This document shows, one piece after another, positions 55,150 to 64,000 of a DNA stretch of 64,000 bases. Position numbers and translations under genes: made by a program. A model generated the notes under the pieces. That model did no database searches. It was not told the DNA's origin and saw only the letters and a list, made by a program, of their open reading frames with translations. The DNA is from Serripes groenlandicus. Its lineage: Eukaryota; Mollusca; Bivalvia; Cardiida; Cardiidae. Positions within the stretch are counted from its first letter, which is position 1. Each line of letters opens with the position of its first letter. The DNA lies in contig JASEVX010000007.1 of NCBI GenBank assembly GCA_031761405.1, positions 42,053,775 through 42,117,774 on the forward strand, written 5' to 3'.

Positions 55150-56650
55150 CGCTGCAGCGATTGTGTGATTGTCCAACATTTACGAGATGCATAAACATAA
55201 TTATCCTATAGTGATCAATTTCTGAAGCTTTTCCCCTGATTGGTCGTCAATGTCACTCGGTTATTGACGCTAGTCGGTCATGTCAAATGTTCATGTCACA
55301 CTATCTATGTCATTTTTGTCCATTTTATCGGATTTTGCCTGCGACGAAAGAACGGGACTGACAAGCACGCGAACCGACAAACACAGAGATAAGGAGGAGT
55401 AAACTGGTTTCTGTCTAAGACTACATCTCTCTTTATTTAATCTAACCTATTGGTATGGTGCGCAAATCGATTGTCTCATGAATATGACCCATTTGAGTAT
55501 CCATTTTATCGGATTCAAGAGATCAAATAAGAATAGAAGACCATAAGATACGCGCATTGTATACAACTTCGAAGAACCGCGCTCAAAAACAAACAACGCG
55601 AGGATCATGTGATTTTCCCACATTTGCGGGAAGCATAAACAATTCTCGGATAGTGATTAATTTAAAACTTTTCCCTTGATTGTTTTTCAATGTCACTGGG
55701 TAAATTACGATAGACGTTGATGTAAACTGTTTTCGTCATACCATCTATCGCTTTTTCCCCCACTTTATCGGGCCTGTCCTGTGAGGAAGAACGGGGCTGA
55801 CATGCACACGACCCAAAAAACACAGATATAAGGAGGAGTAAACTGTATTTTGCCCTACAATTTATCTCTTTCAAGTGATGAAAATAAAGCGTTTAGACAA
55901 TGAGAGTTTCTATAACTTAGGACACCCGCTCTCACAGACGGACAACGCGGCTATCATGGGATTCTGTCCGTTCGCAATGCCAACGCGTCTATCATGGGAT
56001 TCTGTCCGTTCGCAATGCCAACCGTCTTAGTCATTTTATTTCAATTTGTTACAATTTAATCATTTGTGTCCTGCCTTGTAAAAAGGTCCGGACGGGCAAA
56101 CATGAGTACGGATGCTCGCGCTATAGGACAGACAAAGCGGCGACTGCGTATTCGAGAAACATAAATAACTTTTAATTCAATAGTGCTTAATTTTGGAACA
56201 TTTCTCTTGTCATGTTAACCGTTCCAGTCACACCAGCTATGCTAATATTTTGTTTCTTGTGTCGCAAAAGTGACAGACAGGCAGACGAACACTCGCTCTA
56301 ACATTATCGAGGAGAATTTCACCAATCGTGAACAAGCTTTAAAGCTTTATGATTAATCGTCAATGTGACTAGGTTGTTTACGCTAGACGGTGGTGGCATC
56401 TGTGTCGAACTATCTTTGTCATTTTCCTCAAATGTACCGGATTTGTCCTGCGATGAAAAAGGACAAGGCAGAAAATACTAACAAGCGCGTGCACAATAAG
56501 ACAATGCGGCGATTATGTGATTCTCAAACATTTTGGAGCATAAACGCAATTCTCCGAAAGTGAAATATTACTAAAGCGTTTTGTGTGGTCGTCAATGTCA
56601 CCGGGTACTTTACAAAGTCGGTCATGTCAAACGGTCCAGTCATACATATT
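55150..56650 (+). repeat. Decayed long-unit tandem array
   Basis: Ordered blocks recur four to five times: CATGTGATTNNCC-type, AGCATAAAC(A)ATTCTC, AGTGATTAATTT, CTTTTCCC-TGATT, CGTCAATGTCACTGGGT, GACGCTAGTCGGTCATGTCA, ATCTATGTCATTTTTG, TTTATCGGATTTGTCCTGCG and AAGGAGGAGTAAACTG. Strong copies lie near 55150-55430, 55590-55850, 56330-56480 and 56500-56660; spacing varies (about 150-440). No coding signal. CAATGCCAACGCGTCTATCA near 55978 is a local 40 bp duplication. Confidence 0.65.
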
Positions 56651-57009
56651 ATGCCAATGTGTTCCTATAAACGTTTTATTTGTTTGCTTATGCCAATTCG
56701 AATAATTATTTCTGTTTGTAAATGTATGTACGTGCACCACGAACCCCCTTTCGCGTGATCCGGTGGTATCATTTCCACACCCCTTCTGCTGGCAGTAACC
56801 GGTTTTTTTTGCAACATTGATCTACCACCGGAATTGATGTCGTAATTTAAGACTCCGGGAGGGTTGAACCACGTCCGTTCGCGTTATATATGGGTTCCTT
56901 TTTGCTCTACAGCAATAGGGTTTCCTATTGAATTGACCAAGTCTAGTGAAAACCGACAGTCGAGGCTTACGGTCGGAATGAGTATGCGATCGCCATCTAG
57001 TTGGTTTAA

Positions 57010-57180
57010 CCCTTTCCCACACACAATACATATCTCTACAGCAGACGACTTTGAAATCATCTAGGCAAAACTCTGAACATATCTGTTAATGAAAGTATAA
57101 TACTTGAATAAAGATGAAAAGCTTTAGTAGCATGGCAAACAAACGAATTTCTCATTTGTAATTTGATCGTTATTGCCATT
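57010..57180 (-). mobile_element. MITE-1, older copy, right end lost
   Basis: After TTAA (57006-57009): CCCTTTCCCACACACAATAC, CTACAGCAGACGACTTTGAA, TCTAGGCAAAACTCTGAAC, GAATTTCTCATTTG. The right terminus is not recognisable. Confidence 0.55.
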
Positions 57181-57612
57181 AATTTCGAGTAAGTCGATTT
57201 GTTTACGTGACGCTGTACAAATGCTCACGTTATAAAGGCCGATGGCTTCTAAGGTGCCGAACTCAAGATAAAAGATAGTTTAGTCAAAGTGTTAAAAGTG
57301 TTAAAAGTGTTCAAAAGTTGTCTTGAAATATTAGCATTATAATTTTGAGATAAAATTAGATTAATAATTTAACTTTCCAGCACAAAAAAACATCTAAATA
57401 TTGATCGGGAATATGCTTCATTTTTTACTGGGAAGACATACCAAGTAAGCCAAAGTTTGTACATTTCCATTGACTTTCAATGGACAATTTTTCAACATTT
57501 ATTGCCAAAATAGTTTTAAACTACTTATTACTTACTTTATTGTCACTATTAGCAATATTTGCAAAAGTTTCAACATTTCAAAATTGTGATCTTCATCTGG
57601 AGTTTATCACCT
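57181..57612. other. Unassigned stretch
   Basis: A short GTTAAAAGTGTTAAAAGTGT repeat near 57291; nothing else recognised. Confidence 0.3.
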
Positions 57613-57616
57613 TTAA

Positions 57617-57820
57617 CTCTTTCAGCGCCAAAGGCAATATTGAGGTTTTTGCAAACAATGCATTCATGTGAGACAGCTCGTGACGAGCTGTCTCACATGG
57701 TATCAGCATTGTTTGCGTTTTAGTGTTAAAAATATTTCAAAATTCTTATTACATGATAAATAGAATCGGCCGATTTTGAACATGGAAGAGTCAACTTTAA
57801 ACAATTCGGCACTGAAAGAG
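57617..57820. mobile_element. TTAA foldback MITE, family 2
   Basis: 204 bp between TTAA at 57613-57616 and 57821-57824. Terminal repeats CTCTTTCAGCGCC and GGCACTGAAAGAG (one mismatch in 13). Internal palindrome GAGACAGCTCG-TGA-CGAGCTGTCTC. A half copy lies at 11575-11663. Target and length suggest the same mobilising machinery class as MITE-1, but sequences are unrelated beyond that. Confidence 0.83.
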
Positions 57821-57949
57821 TTAAGGTGAACAAGTTCTAGTTGTTCTTGAACTATTTTATAACCGCATCACAACACCCGAAACGGATTCGCTGTAATCCA
57901 TATTTGAGTGTGATCATTAACGACGATCAAGTTTACCATAAAGCCAAAT

Positions 57950-58195
57950 CGAGGGCTTGGCGTGAAACGGTTGTATCTAAAATTGGTATTTTTTTACCAA
58001 GGTTAATCACCTCACCATAAAGTCTTTATAAGCATTAAATCATTTTTCTTGATAAACAATGGAAATTTAGGTGCCATTGCTCGTTCTGAGCAATGGCACC
58101 TAAATTTGCATTGTTTACAAAGGGGTCAAAATTGCCCCTAAACCAGGGTTTTCAAAATAGGTTTTTAATTACAAATGTTTCACGCCAAGCCCTCG
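57950..58195. mobile_element. Foldback MITE, perfect 19 bp ends, 4 bp duplication
   Basis: 246 bp. The left end CGAGGGCTTGGCGTGAAAC and right end GTTTCACGCCAAGCCCTCG are exact inverted repeats, flanked by AAAT on both sides (57946-57949, 58196-58199). The centre (58065-58105) is a hairpin with 18 bp arms: ATTTAGGTGCCATTGCTC and GAGCAATGGCACCTAAAT. No coding capacity. Single copy in this window. Confidence 0.88.
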
Positions 58196-58199
58196 AAAT

Positions 58200-58724
58200 A
58201 GTTCCGATTGCGAGTGTTTAGTATGTCCGAAATTTGGATACGTTGTTTACGAAATCAACATAATTATTATTCTGAGGCAATGTTAATTCACCAAATATAC
58301 GCTTTAACAACATTAAATGACAGAACAGTTGATGAGAAATGAGGTTATCTCGACGAGGGATGTTCCAAAACAACATGGACAAACATTATAACAAATAGGC
58401 ATATTTTACCATAACAGTACGGCTGACATGCTCATTTCTTTCAACGTCCTTTACATTCTTATAATTTACATCATACTTTTGTCCTTGCATTCATATTCAC
58501 GATGATATGTGTTTCATTACAATCGTACCTTTGATTCAGTTTACGTTATTTTGGAACACTACTCGAACTTAATAATAATAATATAATACTTAAAAATCCT
58601 CAATAGTACGGGTTATCTTGTTTTGCATGATACATGCTTGTGCTTTCTTTGATACGGTTATCCTTGCTATGGATTTTTAACTAATGATTGCGAGTGTATG
58701 GTGCATCTAATGGTTTTAATTTGC
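58200..58724. other. Unassigned stretch
   Basis: No gene or repeat recognised. Confidence 0.3.
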
Positions 58725-58910
58725 AACGTATGATTGTCATTGCTTTTTGCAACAAATGACTGTCATTGCTTCATACAACTAATGAGTGTCATTGATGTGT
58801 GCAAGTTATGATACTCATTGCTTTATGCTTCTTTTGATTGTCATAACTTTTTGCAAATTACGATGGTCAATAATTTGCATGGATTAGAACAGTCATTGTT
58901 TCATTAAACT
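58725..58910 (+). repeat. ~31 bp degenerate tandem array
   Basis: Blocks of the type ATGATTGTCATTGCTTTTTG then CAAC/AACTAATGA recur five to six times with heavy divergence. Confidence 0.6.
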
Positions 58911-59712
58911 AATAGCGCTGAAATAACTGTATATAAAAGGGTTAATTTTAAGTCATTCGTCTGCGTAGGTAACACCTGATGCCTTATTCATGAATGTACA
59001 TTTCTAATTTAAAAGTTCAAGATCGAATTCTTGTAATATATAATATATAAATAAACAACCATGTTGGTATCTACAGTATTATTTAAGAGACATAAAAATA
59101 ACGTAAGCTTGAAAATTGGTTTGACAACTTCCTGTGTCTCACCAATATTGTATCCATTCTTTTTCCTGGAAACTTAACTGTTTATTGCGCCACGTCACAA
59201 GAAATTCATCTTCCGAGGATTTGTGACCAGAAACGGTTCAATATAAATATGCACCTTCAAGAATTCCCTTTTCACAATGTTGTTGGCCTAGCTTTGTAGA
59301 AATTACGAGTGTTAGCCCAAATTCACAAAACGAGTATGCAAATCTATCGTAATTTTGTGAATTTAAAAGCCTGAAAAGACATCGCACTTGAAACATTGTG
59401 TTCAATCGCCGATTGGGTGATACCAAAAGCTTTTAAAATGGTAGTAGCAGTTCTGTTCTAGTTTGTGCTCCAGGTGGACGGTAAAGCAATACAACTGGTA
59501 TGTTTATATCAGGATAAACTTACACACAAAGTGGTTATTAACGTAGGAGACGCTGTAATATCATTGAGATAATTCCAAATCATCCAGATTAAACACCATT
59601 CAAACAGTACAATGGTGAGATATTGCCCATTTATGATTGACTCCATCAACAGTCAGCGTTATTGTAGTGAAATATCAGCTATTCACAAAACCGTAAAAAC
59701 ACTTTCCCTTAG
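58911..59712. other. Mostly unassigned, possible SINE scrap
   Basis: TTTTAAAATGGTAGTAGCAG near 59430 and ATATCAGGATAAAC near 59505 weakly recall type A. No gene recognised. Confidence 0.3.
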
Positions 59713-59923
59713 CCCTTTCCCACATGCAGACTTAACAAAACGCATCTGCAGAAGACAAATTAGACAAAAGCAGAAGTTTCTCATTATAAGCAATTTCTTT
59801 TATTGCCACAATGTTTTTCGAATTTATTCAATAATCATACTTCATATGGACATTATTTTAAATATTTTACCCAGATGTTGTCCAACCCATCTGTTGCAGA
59901 TTTGCCGTATATGGTAAAGGGCC
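59713..59923 (+). mobile_element. MITE-1, older full-length copy
   Basis: CCCTTTCCCACATGCAGAC, ACGCATCTGCAGAAGACAAA, GAAGTTTCTCATTATAAGC, TTGCCACAATGTTTTTC, CATCTGTTGCAGATTTGCC and GTATATGGTAAAGGG-CCTAA. Confidence 0.72.
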
Positions 59924-59926
59924 TAA

Positions 59927-61344
59927 CGTATATCTTTCACAGTATATTGAATAACTGTCTTAATCGCTTTTTCTTATATCTGTCATTTTTCCAATTATTG
60001 GGTCTGGCACTTTGTGGCACTTACTCATAACACTGCATCGCTCTCATCATAGATGAATTAACGCTTTTCCACCAAGATTAATGCCGGTTATTCATAACTT
60101 CGGTAGTTACGTGTCAAGTGCATGTATAAGTGTTAAATTGGTTCTATACAATACAATCACTTTATTTGTATTTAAAGGCACTCGGCCCGAAAGTACCATC
60201 ATGGTCTGGTATTTAAATTACAATAAATCTCAAAACACTTCTGCTGTACCTGTGTGGTTTTATGTCTGATTTTAATTAAATGCATTACAGCATGATGTTA
60301 ATCCGTCAAATTCATGAATGACAAATTAGTTTAATGTATATGCATATTCATATATGTCAAGATTAGTTTATTATAAATATAGGATATGACATGAGATGTC
60401 ATTTCATATAAAGTTGTATTAAACGAGTTCAAGAAATTTGTTATTAAGCGGGCCTCTTAATAAAAAAAAATTGGACGAGTTGAATAACACTTTATGAAAT
60501 GACAACGAATGTCAGATTCATTTTATTAAATGAAACACAAAAATAAAATCGTTTTTTCGCTGTTATAAAATAGTCCCGACATGTAATACTTAATAAACTG
60601 GTAACTAATTACACACACAACTATTGTTATGACCCATGATGGTCCCTTTACCTCGTCCATCTATCGTTATGTTTACCGGATACACGTTCTCAGCCATTTT
60701 GTAAACATGTGCGGATGAATACAAAAAGTGTTATTCTGTCATGTTATAGTACACGTGTGACATATAAAGAAATACGTAAAGGGTACATTAGATTAGATAC
60801 AAGCATTGTCATGTGATAAATGTGATTATTGCTTGGGAAGCAATTTTGTGTATGAATGGTATGTGTAGTGAGAGGCAGATACACATTTTACCGGCCTACA
60901 TTTATATATATGTGCAAGCTTTTCGCAAAAATTATCCAGTTGACCGGCACTCTGCGAAAACCAACCGTAAGGCATTTGCAGTCTGATGATTTGTCTTTGC
61001 ACTACTCGCCAATTTGTCATATGAGGTTTCAAGAAACTTTTGTTGATCAGTTTCCATTTCAATCCGTATCATGAATCCATAGAAATGTCTTTGTTCACAC
61101 AAGTGTAATACTAACGGTAGGGTTTGGTTTTCTAGAGCACCACTCAATAGGGCAGAGTGTGTATGACCATCTTTGTTTGGTGTATTTCGTAACCTACTTG
61201 TGAACAACTTTATAGAGGATGTTTGGTTATTTCCATGTATTACCTACACATGTGAGATGCTTAATGACAACAAATCATTACACGTGTTAAAAAAGAGCTG
61301 CGTGCGTATCCACGCTATTGATAACAATTGATACTGCCTTACAG
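59927..61344. other. Unassigned stretch
   Basis: About 1.4 kb without recognisable genes. Overlapping frames on both strands at 60826-61207 are mutual shadows. Confidence 0.35.
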
Positions 61345-61490
61345 AAGTTTCTCAAAACCGTACATGACTGTTTTGGCTAACAGTGCAGAGCCATATCAGA
61401 TTGCGCGAATGCTCTGGCTGATCTTGAACTACAATAAAGCGAAATCTTTAATGTTGGTTTTTCGCGACGCACCGTTCATTTACTGTATCG
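61345..61490 (-). repeat. Palindromic repeat R, decayed fragment
   Basis: CAGTGCAGAGCCATATCAGA, TTGCGCGAATGCTCTGGCTG, ATCTTGAACTACAATAAAGC and GTTTTTCGCGACGCACCGTT weakly follow the arm of repeat R; orientation is uncertain. Confidence 0.35.
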
Positions 61491-62301
61491 AATGGGCTTC
61501 AATATATTCACAATTGATGAACCCACGGGTGAAAATATTGTATTGGAAACTCACGAAATGAAATTTCGATCATTCACCCAAACTTACAAAATATTTGAGT
61601 CCATTTCATATAGATCATTTGCATCTTCGGTCAATTTAGATGAGGTTTTATTCAATTTAGTACCCCAATGCCAAACCATATATTTCACAGGCAGTACGCA
61701 GGAAATATAGTTCTCCGCACAGCCATTTACGATCAGTTTTTATAATTGTTTAGAAAGAAATTAATGTTGATAATGAACAACCAAACGTATATTTATATAT
61801 GTGACAGAGGTTAACAAAAAGTGGGGAAATGGAGTTTCTTCTCTCTGGACGAAACATTAAAAATATTGTTTGATAAAATTACATGTTTGAAAGAGTGATT
61901 TTTTATCCAGATATAATTCAATGTAACTTCTAAATGACGCACCGAAAGAGCAATTCATAATGCATGGTGCCAACACCTTATTAGATGCTCACAGATGCTC
62001 ACACTTTGATATCAATCTAGTAATAAAAATGAAAGAATGCATTTGTTCATGTTAGCATGATTTGTATTTTGTTGCCATCTATTTCGAAACAAACATGAGG
62101 AAGTTTAATCTTACAGCAAATAGCATTGTAAGGAGAATTTAAATGTCAAAGCTTCTCACCGCTGGGAATGGATTAAAACACACGTAGAAATTACTAATGA
62201 GCTAAATACACATGACGCACACAGAGATTATAATTATAATGAGATTTGTTCAGATAGAATCCGTTCGTAGAGAGACTTTTAAATACAATGTTAGTTTACG
62301 A
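61491..62301. other. Unassigned stretch
   Basis: No gene or repeat recognised. Confidence 0.3.
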
Positions 62302-62305
62302 TTAA

Positions 62306-62527
62306 CCCTTTCCCTCATACAACAATTCTGCAGCAGACGACTTTGAACATATTTTGTCAAAAAATAGAAAATCTCTATAATTAAATGGATATCCTATGAC
62401 TAAAAGTGGAAAACATTGTGGCAAAAGAAGAAATTGCACGTTTTGTGCAATTTCTTCTTTTGTCACTATGTTTTCAAAAATCCGTCTGCTGCAGAGGCGT
62501 CAGAAAGCGTCTATATGAGGGAAAGGG
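62306..62527 (-). mobile_element. MITE-1, young full-length copy
   Basis: 222 bp between TTAA at 62302-62305 and 62528-62531. CCCTTTCCCTCATACAACAA start, TATATGAGGGAAAGGG end, hairpin GCACGTTTTGTGC. Confidence 0.88.
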
Positions 62528-62689
62528 TTAAGAACCCTATCATCTAGAGCCGTATTTAAAACAGTCACAGATGTGACCTCAGACGAAAGTAGAAGTCCTA
62601 CTGTTTTTACTCCTTTACAGGATTATGTGACGTCAAAACGTGAACTGCTACGAGACCCCGTAACCAATGCACACGCACCGTTATGCCTC

Positions 62690-62945
62690 TACAGCAGAAT
62701 ACTTTTGATAACACTGTGACAAAAAGGAGAAATATCTCCCTTTGCAACTCTTTTTCAACTGTGTCCAATGGTTATACTTTCATTTATAGATAGATAGGTA
62801 GATAGATATGTTTTATTGACTTAAACTATAGTTTTTCGTCATACAACATAAGTATTAAGAAATAAATTGCAATTATAGATATTTAGCGGGTCTAAATGTT
62901 TTCAAGGTCGTCTGCTGTAGAATTTTATAATATTATAAAAAAGGG
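62690..62945 (+). mobile_element. MITE-1, older copy with an internal insertion
   Basis: CCTCTACAGCAGAATACTTT, AACACTGTGACAAAAAGGAG, AAGGTCGTCTGCTGTAGAAT and AAAAAGGGTTAA flank an extra stretch of about 80 bases starting in a TAGATAGATAGGTAGATAGA microsatellite. Confidence 0.6.
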
Positions 62946-63079
62946 TTAAAAAGAAAGATGTACTTCAACTGGTTTCACTTCTGGACAGAATCATGTGATT
63001 CCAAAACTTATGCAAACACATATAGACAAATACGCAGCAGTATATTTTTAAACATGTTCTGGCATATAGAGAGCAGTCT

Positions 63080-63366
63080 CATTATTGACCATTTCTCCTT
63101 TTGCCACAATGTTTTCAATTTAATTACAATAATTTAATTTATAAAGAATTTAACTGTTTTTGGCCTAACCGTTTACCTGATATTGTTTGCTTTCAATTTA
63201 TCATAAACATAATGTGTTAACTTTCGAACTGGGAGTATAATTCTAATACAGAATTGAAAACATTTTGGGAAAATTATAAATTACTAACTGTTTAAGCACC
63301 TTTGCCTTATTTTCAAAATTTTCACAAGTCGTATGCTTCAAAAGTGTCTGTATCCAGCAAAGGGTT
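63080..63366 (+). mobile_element. MITE-1 scraps
   Basis: TTTCTCCTTTTGCCACAATG at 63091, and ATTGAAAACATTTTGGG near 63252, AGTCGTATGCTTCAAAAGTG and CCAGCAAAGGG before TTAA near 63363-63366. Probably pieces of two old copies. Confidence 0.48.
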
Positions 63367-63699
63367 AATACCGTCTCTCTTTTTTTTTTTTTGCAGAGCG
63401 GTCTAATTGTGTGGTAACAACTATTTGGTCGCCTGTTACGGAAATAGTTTGAACTATTCTTAATTGATTCTGCTGAAGGCAAACTAATACCGTCTGAAAC
63501 TGAGGGCCTGCACGCAAACCTTTCTATACATTTTTCACTTTTATTATAGGTACCATCTACTAGACCAGGACGTAAATTACGCTACGCCATATTAAAACTG
63601 ACTGATTGTTTGGGAGCAGCAACTATATATAAATATTCATTGCAATTTGTACTGAATTTACGTGTCATTGTGAAAGACACTAAATATGATTTGTTTAAG

Positions 63700-63970
63700 T
63701 TTGCTTTTTACGACGCTTTTGACACGGTATATCAGTTATATTAAAGTGTTTCCGGGGGTAAAGTACCAGTACTGCTAGCAGTATTTATCCTGACACGTAA
63801 GCATCAGCCATGAATGCCAAGGAGGAAAGCCATTACTACCATTTTAAATCTTTTGGCATAACCCGACTGGGGATCTTATCCCGTTCTCCTGATCCCGGTC
63901 TCCCGCTTCCAACCTCCCGTCCCCGGTCTCCGGCTCCCGAGACTGACGCTCTTACCACTGAATAAGAGAC
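63700..63970 (-). mobile_element. Type A SINE
   Basis: TTTTTACGACGCTTTTGACA, AAGTACCAGTACTGCTAGCA, TTATCCTGACACG, CCAAGGAGGAAAGCCATTAC, TACCATTTTAAATCTTTTGG and a head region expanded by CCTCCCGTCCCCGGTCTCC-type repeats, ending ACGCTCTTACCACTGA (reverse of box A). Confidence 0.68.
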
Positions 63971-64000
63971 ATGACCATATGTTTTATATGCTAGATCAGC

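Noticed and set aside
63375..63398. Strong 3' splice acceptor (long T tract then GCAG)
   Set aside because: No open reading frame with coding character follows, so a T-rich patch is the simpler reading.

Overview
The window looks like nuclear DNA from an invertebrate animal, most likely a bivalve mollusc. This is inferred from AT-rich, gene-poor sequence crowded with tRNA-headed SINEs ending in a GCGGCGTTAAAC-type tail, from pearl/Helentron-like elements whose cores are ~160 bp tandem repeats, from a decayed LINE, and from a spliced class A GPCR exon. Nothing is bacterial or viral. The species cannot be fixed from the sequence alone.

Genes: only one coding segment is convincing, the first coding exon of a neuropeptide-type GPCR at 25207-25600, which ends in a clean splice donor. 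A second possible exon (33733-33921) encodes a hydrophobic stretch I do not recognise. A non-LTR reverse transcriptase at 18281-19409 is broken. Every other long open frame I examined lies in repeat DNA or looks random.

Layout: 1-3 kb holds two tandem-core mobile elements and a SINE. 3-9 kb is dense in a TTAA-flanked MITE family (called MITE-1 here) and a long-hairpin foldback element. A 200-N gap lies at 10013-10212, followed by a ~179 bp tandem array and a SINE. 12-25 kb carries SINEs, old MITE-1 copies, the LINE, a 37-base G run and a 46 bp array. 25-29 kb has the GPCR exon and a diverged duplication with MITE-1 insertions in one arm. 29.6-31.2 kb is an old MITE-1 split by a 1284 bp inverted-repeat element. 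34.07-35.83 kb is a nine-unit ~197 bp satellite. 36-41 kb is MITE, SINE and palindromic repeat sequence. 42.17-44.35 kb is a hexamer-based low-complexity array with spurious open frames. 45-52 kb has two duplications that preserve MITE-1 empty sites. 55-58 kb has a decayed tandem array and two other foldback MITEs. 59-64 kb is MITE remnants and a SINE.

The strongest theme is MITE-1: 11 young copies (about 178-223 bp) and roughly 25 older or fragmentary ones. Young copies sit between TTAA motifs, start CCCTTTCCC and end GGGAAAGGG. Three paralogous empty sites show TTAA duplication, three young copies sit inside older relatives, and the central hairpin shows paired changes on both arms. These features suggest a piggyBac-mobilised, structure-conserving MITE family, although no transposase is present here.
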